This document shows, piece after piece, positions 6,589-15,030 of a DNA stretch of 46,323 nucleotides. Each line of letters opens with the position of its first letter. The first letter of the stretch is position 1. The position numbers and the translations under genes are program-made. The notes below the pieces were generated by a model. It searched no databases. It had not been told where the DNA came from and saw only the letters and a program-made list of their open reading frames with translations. Origin of the DNA: Betaproteobacteria bacterium (lineage in GTDB: Bacteria > Pseudomonadota > Gammaproteobacteria > Burkholderiales > Burkholderiaceae_F); contig VBCK01000121.1 of NCBI GenBank assembly GCA_005882215.1, forward strand, positions 1-46,323, written 5' to 3'.

Positions 6589-8838
6589 TTATTCGCCCTG
6601 CATCGCGTACGCTTTGCGCTTATCCCGCAGAAGGGTTCCCACGGCGGCCAGCACCGGGCCGAGCCCGCGCGCGCCGCGCATCCAGCCTTGCACGGCCTCC
6701 AGGAAGGCCTGTTGTCCGGCCGTCACCTGCGCCCGGCGCCATTGGCCCGCCGCGTTCCGGTTGGCCTCGGCCAGGGTCGGATAGACATGGATCGTTCCCA
6801 GTATCCGGTTCAATCCGATGTTCTGTTTCATCGCGAGCACGAATTCGGCCAGCAGGTCGCCCGCGTCCGGGCCGACGATCGTGACGCCCAGGATGCGATC
6901 GGTGCCCGGCTGGGTCAGCACCTTCACGAAACCGACGGCGTCGCCGTCGGCGATCGCGCGGTCCAGCTGCGCCATCGGGTAGACGGTCGCCTCGAAGGCG
7001 AGCTTGCGCTCGCGCGCTTCCTGCTCGTTGACCCCGACGCGCCCCACCTCCGGGTCCACGAATGTCGTCCAGGGGATGACCCGGTAGTCGGCGCGAAACG
7101 TCCAAAACCGGCCGAACAGGGCGTTGACCGCCGCGTACCAGGCCTGGTGCGATGCCGTGTGCGTGAACTGGTAGGGACCGGCGACGTCGCCGCACGCGGT
7201 GACGTTCGGGAACCTCGTTCGAAGGAACTCGTCCGTCTGGATCGTGCCGCCGCGGGCGGTGTCGATCCCGAGCGCCTCCAGCCCCAGCCCGTCGACGCGC
7301 GGAGCGCGCCCGACCGCAACCAGCAGCTGGTCGAACTCGACCCGAACCCCGGCGCCCTGGTGTTCCGCAACCAGGATCTTCCGACCGCCTTCGATCACGC
7401 ATTCGCGCGCCGTGTGGCTCGTCAGCACGCGGATGCCTTCGCGCCCGAAACGCTCGGTGACGGCCTGCGACACGTCCGGATCCTCGCGCGCCAGGATGCG
7501 CGACAGCATTTCGACTTGAGTGACCTGCGAGCCGAGGCGCGCGAACGCCTGGGCCAGTTCCGAGCCGACCGGTCCGCCGCCCAGCACGAGCAGTCGGGGC
7601 GGCAACTCGCGCAACTGCCACAGCGTCTCCGACGTCAGATAGCCGACCTGCTGCAGACCGGGGATCGGCGGCACGAACGGCCGCGCGCCCGTTGCGATCA
7701 CGATCGCGCGCGTGGTCAGGGTGCGCGGACCCGCACCGCCATCAACCCCGCCATCGACCTGGACCGTCCAGGGTGATGTGAGTCGCGCGTTGCCGCGGAT
7801 GCATTCGACCCCGAGGGCCGTGTAGCGCTGCGCAGAGTCGTGCGGCTCGATGGCCTCGACGACCCGCGCAACGCGCTCCATCACCTGGGCGAAGCCCACC
7901 TGCGCGCTGGCGTGGATTCCGAACTCGCGGGCGCGCGCGATGTCCGCGTTCAGGCGGGCCGCCCGGATCAGCGCCTTGCTGGGCACGCAGCCCGTGTTCA
8001 GGCAATCGCCTCCCATGGTGTCGCGCTCGATCAGTGCGACGCGCGCCCGCGTGGCCGCGCCGATATACGCGCTGACCAGGCCGGCCGACCCGGCTCCGAT
8101 CACGACCAGGTTGTATTCGAACCTGGCCGGGCGCGGCCACCCGGCGTAGACGCGGCGCGCCTTGATGACATCGACCGCGCGCCGGGCCAGCGGCGCCAGC
8201 GCCCGCTTGGCCAGCAGCGGGAACAGGCCCAGCACGAGGAAGGCGATGATCAGGCCGCCCGAAATCCTGAACGCACCAAGCTGGGTGCCGGCGTACACGT
8301 AGGCCAGCGTGACCGGCAGCATGCCGAGCTGACTCACCCAGTAGAACGTACGAACGGGCAGGGCGGTCAGACCCATCACCAGGTTGATCACGAAAAACGG
8401 AATCAGCGGCGTCAGCCGCAATGCGAACAGGTAAAACGGACCGTCGCGCCGGATCCCGTCATCGATCGCCGCCAGCCGGTCGCCGAAGCGTGCCTGGACC
8501 CAATCGCGCAGCACGAAGCGGGCCGCCAGGAACGCCAGGGCGGCTCCGATCGAGGAGGCGAACGACACCAGCACCGTGCCCAGCGCCAGGCCGAACACCG
8601 CCCCGCCGGCGATCGTCAGCAGCGCAGCCGCACCCGGCACCGACAGCGCGGCCGCCGTCACGTAGGTCGCGAAAAACGCGGCCGCTGCCAACACCGGATG
8701 AGTTGCGCGCCAGACCTGGATCGCGTCTCTGTGCGCCTGGATGTAATCGAGCCGGGCAAAGCGGGCCAGGTCGAGCGCGAAGAACGCGACGATCGCCGCC
8801 GCGATCGCGAGCGGCAGCAGCAGCTTGGAGCGGTGCAT
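6589..8838 (-). CDS. TVP38/TMEM64 membrane domain fused to FAD-dependent disulfide oxidoreductase
   Basis: A 749-residue fusion. Residues about 1-215 form a multi-span TVP38/TMEM64 (SNARE-associated, DedA-like) membrane domain with ALSVPGAAALLTIAGGAVFG and VINLVMGLTALPVRTFYWVSQLG. From about residue 243 a mercuric-reductase/dihydrolipoamide-dehydrogenase fold follows: VIGAGSAGL binds FAD, MGGDCLNTGCVPSKAL carries the redox pair Cys279/Cys284, VLGGGPVGSELAQAF binds NAD(P), and HVYPTLAEA supplies the dimer-interface His. It lacks the vicinal C-terminal cysteines and N-terminal HMA domain of MerA, so mercury reduction is unlikely. Fusions of this type are known in proteobacteria without an established substrate. 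The transferase genes follow after 36 bases. Confidence 0.9.
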   Translation of the reverse strand: MHRSKLLLPLAIAAAIVAFFALDLARFARLDYIQAHRDAIQVWRATHPVLAAAAFFATYVTAAALSVPGAAALLTIAGGAVFGLALGTVLVSFASSIGAALAFLAARFVLRDWVQARFGDRLAAIDDGIRRDGPFYLFALRLTPLIPFFVINLVMGLTALPVRTFYWVSQLGMLPVTLAYVYAGTQLGAFRISGGLIIAFLVLGLFPLLAKRALAPLARRAVDVIKARRVYAGWPRPARFEYNLVVIGAGSAGLVSAYIGAATRARVALIERDTMGGDCLNTGCVPSKALIRAARLNADIARAREFGIHASAQVGFAQVMERVARVVEAIEPHDSAQRYTALGVECIRGNARLTSPWTVQVDGGVDGGAGPRTLTTRAIVIATGARPFVPPIPGLQQVGYLTSETLWQLRELPPRLLVLGGGPVGSELAQAFARLGSQVTQVEMLSRILAREDPDVSQAVTERFGREGIRVLTSHTARECVIEGGRKILVAEHQGAGVRVEFDQLLVAVGRAPRVDGLGLEALGIDTARGGTIQTDEFLRTRFPNVTACGDVAGPYQFTHTASHQAWYAAVNALFGRFWTFRADYRVIPWTTFVDPEVGRVGVNEQEARERKLAFEATVYPMAQLDRAIADGDAVGFVKVLTQPGTDRILGVTIVGPDAGDLLAEFVLAMKQNIGLNRILGTIHVYPTLAEANRNAAGQWRRAQVTAGQQAFLEAVQGWMRGARGLGPVLAAVGTLLRDKRKAYAMQGE

Positions 8839-8949
8839 GGTTGCGCGTCTCCCCGATGGGGTCGCGAGGCGGCTCAGGTCGCCGCTCGCGCCGAAGCCGC
8901 ACGATACGACCGTTCCGAACCGTAAGCGGGAGGTGTTCGCGATGCGGGG

Positions 8950-9576
8950 CTACCGCGACAGTGCCGAGCGCGCGGACCACAGATCCGCGCGCCGCTCGAT
9001 CTCGCGCACCATCCCAGCGAACTGCTCCGAGATGTTCCGGCGCAGCAGCGCCGTGCGGATGAACCCGGGCAGTGGCGTGTCCGGCTCGATCAGTCCGCTC
9101 CAGGTGAGCTCGGTGCTGCCGTCAGGCTGCGGCTCGATTCGGTAGCCACCGTCCAGTCGCCGCAGGTTGCCCTGCAGCAGATGGACGTCGATGCCGTGAT
9201 AGGGACGCTCGGTGGAGGCGACCGTCACGCGGATCGGATACGAGAAGAACCACAGCCGGACGTCACCCCTCTGCTCGATGACCAGCTGTGCGCCCTGACG
9301 CGAAACCACGCGGCTGAAGGCGATATCCGGGACGAAGTTGGGCAAGTGCTCGTAGTCGGTCAGGGTCTGCCAGATCAGCTCGGCCGGTGCGTGAAGCAGC
9401 GCCCGCGCAGTAACCTGCACCCCCGCGTCCTGCGACGTGGCCTCGACGCTGATATCGGCGGCGGGACGGGCCAGCGCGGTGGCGGCGGCGCCCATCATCA
9501 GCAACCCGACAAAACGCAACCGCTCGGACAGGGTCCGGGGCGGGATTGCGAGCGATCGGACGGGCTTGACGCACAT
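8950..9576 (-). CDS. Exported START/SRPBCC-family protein
   Basis: A signal-peptide-like stretch (RFVGLLMMGAAATALA) leads into a SRPBCC (polyketide cyclase/START-like) fold. The core reads ARALLHAPAELIWQTLTDYEHLPNFVPDI and later GSTELTWSGLIEPDTPLPG, with a C-terminal amphipathic helix. These domains bind hydrophobic ligands in a deep cavity. The start is uncertain: ATG 9576 (208 residues) or ATG 9651 (233 residues) both leave a long region before the hydrophobic core. It lies downstream of the sigma factor/zinc-finger pair and may be one of their targets or simply a neighbour. Confidence 0.8.
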   Translation of the reverse strand: MCVKPVRSLAIPPRTLSERLRFVGLLMMGAAATALARPAADISVEATSQDAGVQVTARALLHAPAELIWQTLTDYEHLPNFVPDIAFSRVVSRQGAQLVIEQRGDVRLWFFSYPIRVTVASTERPYHGIDVHLLQGNLRRLDGGYRIEPQPDGSTELTWSGLIEPDTPLPGFIRTALLRRNISEQFAGMVREIERRADLWSARSALSR

Positions 9577-9745
9577 CGGCAGCGATAAATGACCGCAAAC
9601 GCACAGGGCGGTCCTCGATCGTGAGAGTGTGCTACCGGGAGCGGGGTTCAACCGGCGCGATCGGCTATTTGGAGACGCGCGCGCGCATTCTTGGGATCCG
9701 CCGGGTTCCGGGTCCCCGATGGCGAGACTCGAGGCTGGGCCGCGC

Positions 9746-9934
9746 TCAGGTTCCGATCCGGCGAATCGCGTCCGACAGGAACCGGAAATGTCGCGCGACC
9801 CGGGAACAGAAGTCGCACACGGTCAAGTGCAGCCGCAGCCGCACGACCTCCAGCGGACCGAGCCCCCGGTCCTGGCGCTCGGACAGCAGAACCTGCGCCT
9901 GGCGGCAGGTGATCCTGATCCATCCGAAAATCAT
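9746..9934 (-). CDS. Small zinc-finger (zf-HC2 type) putative anti-sigma factor
   Basis: A 62-residue protein whose Cys10 and H36-x3-C40-x2-C43 (HLTVCDFC) make the zinc-binding pattern of ZAS/zf-HC2 anti-sigma factors. RLRLHLTVCDFC followed by HFRFLSDAI is typical of the short soluble proteins found after ECF sigma genes in betaproteobacteria. There is no membrane span, so it would be a cytoplasmic sensor. ATG 9934 overlaps the sigma-factor stop (ATGA), which decides this start over an ATG at 9973. Confidence 0.8.
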   Translation of the reverse strand: MIFGWIRITCRQAQVLLSERQDRGLGPLEVVRLRLHLTVCDFCSRVARHFRFLSDAIRRIGT

Positions 9935-10503
9935 CTGGCGGACTCGCTCGCAAACCAGCGCTGCTCCAGGCACTCGCGCAGACGCGTGCGGGCCCGGTGC
10001 AGCATCACGAAGCAGTTGGTCGAGGTGATGTCCATTTCCTTACAGATTTGAGCGGTCTCCAGTTCGAGCCATTCGCGCATCATGAAAACGCGCGCCAGCG
10101 CAGCAGGCAGCTGCTCCACGCACATCTGCAGAATCTCGAAGAACTGGACGCGCGAGTACGCCGCTTCCGGATCGCCCCACTCCAGCGGCTGGCTGAGCCG
10201 ATGGCCATCGGGCGCGAACAGCTCGTCGAATGTTTCCACCTGCGCAGCTTCGGTCGCGGCCTCGAGCGACACCTCGCGGCCGCAACGCCGGAACTGGTCG
10301 ATGATCTTGTGCTTCAGGATGCCGACCAGCCAGGTCTTGAGCTGCGATTGGCCGCCGAAGCGGTCCGCTCCCTCGAGCGCAGAAACCAGAGTCTCCGAGA
10401 CGGCATCCTCGGCCCAGGCGTCGTTGCGCAGCTGAAGCCGCGCGATTCGCAGCAGGGTCGGCCTCAGTTCGGCAGCTGCCCGCTGCAGGCTGTCCACATC
10501 CAT
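9931..10503 (-). CDS. ECF-type RNA polymerase sigma factor
   Basis: A 190-residue sigma-70 family protein. Region 2 is ELRPTLLRIARLQLRNDAWAEDAVSETLVSAL...FGGQSQLKTWLVGILKHKIIDQFRR. Region 4 is CVEQLPAALARVFMMREWLELETAQICKEMDITSTNCFVMLHRARTRLRECL. The roughly 50-residue insert between them and the TSTNCFV recognition helix resemble the TIGR02943 subfamily. It starts 7 bases after the dehydrogenase stop and overlaps the zinc-finger gene, which probably holds it inactive. The target promoter was not identified. Confidence 0.88.
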   Translation of the reverse strand: MDVDSLQRAAAELRPTLLRIARLQLRNDAWAEDAVSETLVSALEGADRFGGQSQLKTWLVGILKHKIIDQFRRCGREVSLEAATEAAQVETFDELFAPDGHRLSQPLEWGDPEAAYSRVQFFEILQMCVEQLPAALARVFMMREWLELETAQICKEMDITSTNCFVMLHRARTRLRECLEQRWFASESAR

Positions 10504-10510
10504 CCGGGCC

Positions 10511-11419
10511 TCAGGGCCGCGGCGGCCGCAGTCGCCGTATCAGCGAGGATGTGTCCCAGCGCCCGCCGCCCATCGCCTGTATGTCCGCGTAGAACTGGTC
10601 GACCAGCGCCGCCACCGGCAGCGAGCAACCGATGCGCCGCGCCTCGTCCAGGCAAAGACCCAGGTCCTTGCGCATCCAATCGACGGCAAAGCCGAAGTCG
10701 AATCGATCCTGCACCATCGTCGGGCCGCGATTGTCCATCTGCCAGCTCTGCGCGGCGCCTTGTCCGATCACCTTCAGCACCAGCTCCATGTCCAGGTGGG
10801 CGCGCCGGCCGAACTCGATCCCCTCGGACAACCCTTGCAGCAGTCCGGCGATGCACAGCTGATTGACCATCTTGGCCAGCTGGCCCGATCCGCTCGGGCC
10901 GATCCGCGTGACGGCGCGCGCGTAGGTCCGGATCACGTGCTGAACCTGCTCGAAAGGCGGCAGGTCGCCGCCGCACATCACCGTCAGCTGGCCTTTTTCC
11001 GCCCCGGCCTGTCCGCCGGATACCGGCGCGTCGACAAAATGCAATCCGAGGCTTCGCGCCCTGGCGTGCAGCTGGTGCGCGATCTGAGCCGAGGCGGTCG
11101 TATGGTCGACCAGCACCGCCTCGGTCGCCATGCCGGCGAAGGCGCCCTCCGGTCCCAGCACCACGGCCCGCAGGTCATCGTCGTTGCCCACGCAGCAGAA
11201 CACGATGCGTGCGCCGAGCGCTGCCTGGGCGGCAGAGGGGGCCAAGGTGCCTGCGTGTTCGGCACACCAGCGCTCGGCCCGGGCTCTGGTCCGGTTGTAG
11301 ACGGTGACCCGGTACCCGGCGCGCGCCAGGTGTCCCGCCATCGGGTAACCCATCACCCCCAGCCCGATGAAGGCGACGCTCAGGCCGGCGGTTGGTGCGG
11401 AAGGCGAATCGGTGCTCAT
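10511..11419 (-). CDS. NAD(P)-dependent beta-hydroxyacid dehydrogenase (3-hydroxyisobutyrate dehydrogenase family)
   Basis: A 302-residue two-domain oxidoreductase. The N-terminal Rossmann motif is FIGLGVMGYPMAGHLARAGY, the substrate loop is DAPVSGGQAGAEKGQL, and catalytic Lys183 lies in GQLAKMVNQ. Close families (3-hydroxyisobutyrate, tartronate semialdehyde and related reductases) cannot be told apart by eye. Neither valine-degradation nor glyoxylate genes are adjacent, so no symbol is given. It lies 59 bases downstream of the gamma-glutamyltransferase gene and 7 bases upstream of the sigma factor, suggesting cotranscription. Confidence 0.9.
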   Translation of the reverse strand: MSTDSPSAPTAGLSVAFIGLGVMGYPMAGHLARAGYRVTVYNRTRARAERWCAEHAGTLAPSAAQAALGARIVFCCVGNDDDLRAVVLGPEGAFAGMATEAVLVDHTTASAQIAHQLHARARSLGLHFVDAPVSGGQAGAEKGQLTVMCGGDLPPFEQVQHVIRTYARAVTRIGPSGSGQLAKMVNQLCIAGLLQGLSEGIEFGRRAHLDMELVLKVIGQGAAQSWQMDNRGPTMVQDRFDFGFAVDWMRKDLGLCLDEARRIGCSLPVAALVDQFYADIQAMGGGRWDTSSLIRRLRPPRP

Positions 11420-11478
11420 CGACGGTGGAGGCAGAAACGGGAAGAGGTATCACCCCGGCCGCAGGATTCTAGCTGCCC

Positions 11479-13116
11479 TCAGAATCCGCAGGCTTGTCCG
11501 TCGCGCCGGCTGTCGCTGGCTGCCACATAGCCGTCGATGCCCGGATCCCCGAGCCGCCAGATCATCTGGCCCGCGCCGAAGTCCATGTAGCTGTCGTCGC
11601 CCCGAACGATCCGATGCCCGCGCCGCTCCAGCTCCGCCGCAATCGCCAGCGGCATGCCGCTTTCCAGCTCCAGATCGAGCCCGCAGTTCCACTTCCAGCG
11701 TGGCGCGTCGCACGCCGCCTGCGGCTGCTGGCGCGCGAGCAGCATCCGCGTCAAGGTCTGCACGTGCCCCTGCGGTTGCATGTTGCCGCCCATCAGGCCG
11801 AAACTCATCTGGGCAGCGCCGTCGCGCATCAGCAAGGCCGGAATGATCGTGTGGAACGGTCGCTTGCCGGGCCCGACGCAGTTCGGGTGATCCGGGTCGA
11901 GGCCGAACGCAAATCCCCGGTTCTGCAGCGAGACGCCGAAACCGGGCACTACGATGCCCGAACCGAAACCCATGTAGTTGGACTGGATCAGGCTCACCAT
12001 CATGCCGCCGGCGTCGGCCGCGGCCAGGTAAATCGTTCCACCACGGTCCGGGCTTCCCGGCCCGAAGACTTGCGCGCGCGAGCGGTCGAGCAGGCGCGCC
12101 CTCTGCTGCAGGTAGCCCGGCTCGAGCATCTGCGCCGCGGTCACGCGCATCGCCGACGGGTCCGCCACCTGCGCGTACACGTCGGCGAACGCGAGTTTCA
12201 TCGCTTCGATCATCAGGTGGTGCCAGTCGGCGCTGTCGACCGGGCAATCGGCGAGCTCCGTATGCGCCAGGATCCCCAGGCATATCAGCGCCGCGATACC
12301 CTGACCGTTCGGCGGGATTTCGTGCAGTTCGGATCCGGCGAACGGCTGGCTGATCGGGTCGACCCAGACGGGGCGGTACTGATCCAGGTCGGCCAGGCTC
12401 AGCGTGCCGCCGCCGTCCCGGGCGAAGGACGCGATCGCCTCGGCGATCTGGCCGCGATAGAAGTCCTCGCCGCCGCTTTCGGCGATCCGCTTCAGTGTGT
12501 GGGCCGCCCCCGCCAGCACGAAATGCTCCCCGACCTGAGGCGCCCGCCCTCGCGGCAGGAAGTGCTGATCGAACCCGGCCAGTCCGGCCAGCAGCGGCGC
12601 TGCCCGCTGCCACTTGTCCTGCGTGATCGGGCTGACTGCAAACCCGCGCTCGGCATATTCGATCGCCGGTGCGAGCAACTCTTCGAAGCGGAGCCGGCCG
12701 AAGCGCTGATGCAAAGCCGACCATCCGGCCACGGCCCCCGGCACCGTCACGGTGTCCCACCCGCGCATCGGGCGCGCCGCCGGGTCGGTTCCGTAGCGCC
12801 GATGGAAGTACTGGGGCGTCCAGGTCGAAGGTGCGGTGCCGCTGCCGTTCAGGCCATGCAGCCGGGTGCCATCCCAGACGATCGCGAAGTTGTCCGACCC
12901 GAGTCCGTTTGAGCAGGGTTCGGTCACGCTGATGGCGGCGGCGCCGGCGATCGCGGCGTCTATCGCGTTGCCGCCCCGGCGCATCATCGCCAGTGCGGCG
13001 CTGGCTGCCAGCGGCTGCGACGTGGCCACGATGTTGCGCGCGAACACCGGCGTGCGCGTGCTCGGGTAGGGATTGGTCCAGTCGAATCGGTTGCTGGTGG
13101 ACGTCGTGTGGCTCAT
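11479..13116 (-). CDS. ggt: Gamma-glutamyltransferase family hydrolase
   Basis: A 545-residue N-terminal-nucleophile enzyme made as a self-cleaving precursor. Thr361 in RGGTIYLAAAD is the expected cleavage-site nucleophile. The usual Thr-x-His-x-Ser is reduced to Thr-Ile-Tyr, a departure seen in GGT-like branches that may use other gamma-glutamyl or cephalosporin-like substrates. GGNAIDAAIAGAAAISVTEP and PNGQGIAALICLGIL are family hallmarks. No convincing signal peptide is seen (start MSHTTSTSNRFDW), so it appears cytoplasmic. It is 16 bases downstream of the acylphosphatase gene. Confidence 0.85.
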   Translation of the reverse strand: MSHTTSTSNRFDWTNPYPSTRTPVFARNIVATSQPLAASAALAMMRRGGNAIDAAIAGAAAISVTEPCSNGLGSDNFAIVWDGTRLHGLNGSGTAPSTWTPQYFHRRYGTDPAARPMRGWDTVTVPGAVAGWSALHQRFGRLRFEELLAPAIEYAERGFAVSPITQDKWQRAAPLLAGLAGFDQHFLPRGRAPQVGEHFVLAGAAHTLKRIAESGGEDFYRGQIAEAIASFARDGGGTLSLADLDQYRPVWVDPISQPFAGSELHEIPPNGQGIAALICLGILAHTELADCPVDSADWHHLMIEAMKLAFADVYAQVADPSAMRVTAAQMLEPGYLQQRARLLDRSRAQVFGPGSPDRGGTIYLAAADAGGMMVSLIQSNYMGFGSGIVVPGFGVSLQNRGFAFGLDPDHPNCVGPGKRPFHTIIPALLMRDGAAQMSFGLMGGNMQPQGHVQTLTRMLLARQQPQAACDAPRWKWNCGLDLELESGMPLAIAAELERRGHRIVRGDDSYMDFGAGQMIWRLGDPGIDGYVAASDSRRDGQACGF

Positions 13117-13132
13117 CGGGCAGCCGCTCGTT

Positions 13133-13459
13133 TCATGCGGTGGGCAGGCGGTGAAACCCCGGCTGCACGGCGGCAGCTTCGTCTTCGTTCGCCAGTCGGC
13201 GGTCGACCCGGTCCACGAGCGCCCCGGCTGGCCCGTGATGCGCCCACCGGATCAGCGCTTCGACCGCGCGTTCGTCCCCCCGGAGCACGGCCTCGACGCT
13301 GCCGTCGCGCCGGTTGCGCACCCAGCCGTCGACGCCGCGCTCGAGCGCCTGCAGGCTCAGGGCATCGCGAAAGCCGACGCCCTGTACGCGTCCGTGAATC
13401 CACAGGCGGACCGGTCGTGCCGCCGCCTCGCTTCGTCCCGGGTGCAACGGTGCGATCAC
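13133..13459 (-). CDS. acyP: Acylphosphatase
   Basis: A 108-residue protein hydrolysing carboxyl-phosphate bonds. Catalytic Arg31 is in GRVQGVGFR and Asn49 in [17 protein letters not shown], both intact. It is slightly longer than the usual ~90 residues because of a loose 15-residue N-terminal tail. It is first in the long minus-strand run and is divergent from the DUF4442 gene across a 54-base gap in which no convincing promoter hexamers were seen. Confidence 0.93.
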   Translation of the reverse strand: MIAPLHPGRSEAAARPVRLWIHGRVQGVGFRDALSLQALERGVDGWVRNRRDGSVEAVLRGDERAVEALIRWAHHGPAGALVDRVDRRLANEDEAAAVQPGFHRLPTA

Positions 13460-13513
13460 GAGAGCTTGGTTCCCCCGCTAGACTGCCGCCCAGCGCCTGT
13501 TGTGGATCGTCCG

Positions 13514-13996
13514 ATGTCGCTTGTGCTGTCGCTTCCGCCTCGCGTGGCTCGCTGGGGCCTGAATATGTGGCCACCGCTGGCCGGCGCGGGCATCCGCGTG
13601 CGATCGATCGCTCCGGATTTTCGCCAGTTCGTGGTCGAGATGCCACTGCGGCACTACAACCGCAACGCGTTTGGGACCCACTTCGGCGGCTCGCTCTTTG
13701 CCATGACGGATCCTTTCTTCGTCTTGATGCTGTGCCGCAACCTGGGACCCGATTATGTCGTATGGGACCGGGCCGCCTGCATCGACTACATCGCCGCCAG
13801 CCGATCCCGGGTGCGCGCGGTGCTGAAGCTGGCCGACGACGACCTGCGAGCGATCCGCACCATGACCGAAAGCGGCAGCAAGCACCTGCATCTGTTCCAT
13901 GCCGACGTGGTAGATGCCGAAGACCTGCTGGTGGCGCGCATCGAGAAGCTGGTGTACGTGCGGCGGCGCAGAAGCAAGGCGGCGCACGTCCCATGA
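13514..13996 (+). CDS. DUF4442 hotdog-fold protein (thioesterase-like)
   Basis: A 160-residue protein. HYNRNAFGTHFGGSLFAMTDPFF holds the central hotdog helix; the order H-x-G-G-S-L-F-A-M-x-D matches PaaI/DUF4442-type acyl-CoA thioesterases. VWDRAACIDYIAASR contains strands of the sheet. ATG 13514 is chosen because it begins the conserved domain, though the frame is open upstream. The substrate is unknown. Confidence 0.82.
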   Translation: MSLVLSLPPRVARWGLNMWPPLAGAGIRVRSIAPDFRQFVVEMPLRHYNRNAFGTHFGGSLFAMTDPFFVLMLCRNLGPDYVVWDRAACIDYIAASRSRVRAVLKLADDDLRAIRTMTESGSKHLHLFHADVVDAEDLLVARIEKLVYVRRRRSKAAHVP

Positions 13997-14062
13997 AACC
14001 TCATCCGGCGAAACCCCGCCTCCGCCCCTCGTTCCCACCTCGTCTACATCGGCTGGGGGAGC

Positions 14063-14089
14063 ACGAGGGGGTCAGCCGAACCCCCTCGT
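14063..14089 (+). terminator. Perfect 10-bp hairpin between DUF4442 and GDPD genes
   Basis: ACGAGGGGGT (14063-14072) pairs perfectly with ACCCCCTCGT (14080-14089) around a 7-base loop. It sits in the 112-base gap between two plus-strand genes. Only two T residues follow, so termination would be weak; RNA protection or attenuation is equally possible. Confidence 0.5.
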
Positions 14090-14108
14090 TCCCGAACCCG
14101 CCGGATCC

Positions 14109-14921
14109 ATGGCAAGCCTGATGTCGCCGTGGCCCTATCCGCGGGTGCTGGCGCATCGCGGCGGCGGGGCCTTTGCGCCCGAGAACACGATCGCCGCGAT
14201 ACGGACCGGACGCGAGCGCGGCTTTCGCGGCGTGGAATTCGACGTCACGCTCAGCGCGGACGACGAGCCGGTTCTGATGCACGATCCGACTCTGGATCGC
14301 ACCACCGACGCGTCCGGCCCGGTCGCCGGGCGTTCCTGGGCCGAACTGGCGCGGCTGGATGCGGGCCGCTGGTTCTCGCCGGGCTTTGCCGGCGAGCCGA
14401 TCCCGCGGCTGAGCGACGCGCTCGGCTACTGCCGATCCAACCAGGTCTGGGTCAACGCCGAGATCAAGCCGGCCCCCGGAGCGGAACAGCGAACCGGCGA
14501 GCGGGTGGCGCGGGCGATCGCGCGCGATTTCGCGGACCCGATGCAGCATGCGGTCGGACCGGACGGCCCGCCCGATCCGCGTCTTCCCTTGCTGTCGTCG
14601 TTTTCGCCAGAAGCGCTGGCCGCTGCACGCGACGCCGCTCCGTGGCTGCCGCGCGGCCTGCTGTGCAGGCGTATTCCCGCCAACTGGCGCGATCAGTTGC
14701 AACGCCTGCAATGCGTGGCCTTGCATTGCGATCACCGCACGCTGGACGCACTGGGTGCCGCCCAGGTTCGCGGTGCTGGATTCTGGCTGTTCTGCTACAC
14801 GGTCAACGATCGGCAACGCGCAATCGAGCTGGCGCAGTGGGGCGTTGACGCGCTGTGCACCGATCGGCTGGACCTGATCGAACCCACGCTGCTCGATTCC
14901 TCGGATTCCCCGCTGCCTTGA
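14109..14921 (+). CDS. ugpQ: Glycerophosphodiester phosphodiesterase
   Basis: A 270-residue cytoplasmic enzyme (no signal peptide) cleaving glycerophosphodiesters to glycerol 3-phosphate and an alcohol. The GDPD core is complete: AHRGGGAFAPENTIAAI holds catalytic His and Arg plus the E-N-T motif, VEFDVTLSADDEPVLMHD the Glu/Asp metal ligands and second His, and VNAEIKP the next acidic ligand. The C-terminal FWLFCYTVND and GVDALCTDRLDL are typical of UgpQ. ATG 14121, four codons later, is an alternative start. The ugpBAEC transporter is not in the window. Confidence 0.9.
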   Translation: MASLMSPWPYPRVLAHRGGGAFAPENTIAAIRTGRERGFRGVEFDVTLSADDEPVLMHDPTLDRTTDASGPVAGRSWAELARLDAGRWFSPGFAGEPIPRLSDALGYCRSNQVWVNAEIKPAPGAEQRTGERVARAIARDFADPMQHAVGPDGPPDPRLPLLSSFSPEALAAARDAAPWLPRGLLCRRIPANWRDQLQRLQCVALHCDHRTLDALGAAQVRGAGFWLFCYTVNDRQRAIELAQWGVDALCTDRLDLIEPTLLDSSDSPLP

Positions 14922-15030
14922 GTTGAGACAGAGGTCGCCCGTAGTCCTGTCTACGTCACTTGCCGATCCGTTCGTCCTAACCTGACGACCCGATAACAAC
15001 AATGGGTTTCAGGCTGATCGGACGCGCCGC

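Noticed and set aside
6589-8838. Mercuric reductase (merA)
   Set aside because: It lacks the N-terminal HMA domain and the C-terminal vicinal cysteines, has a TVP38 membrane domain instead, and no mer genes are near.
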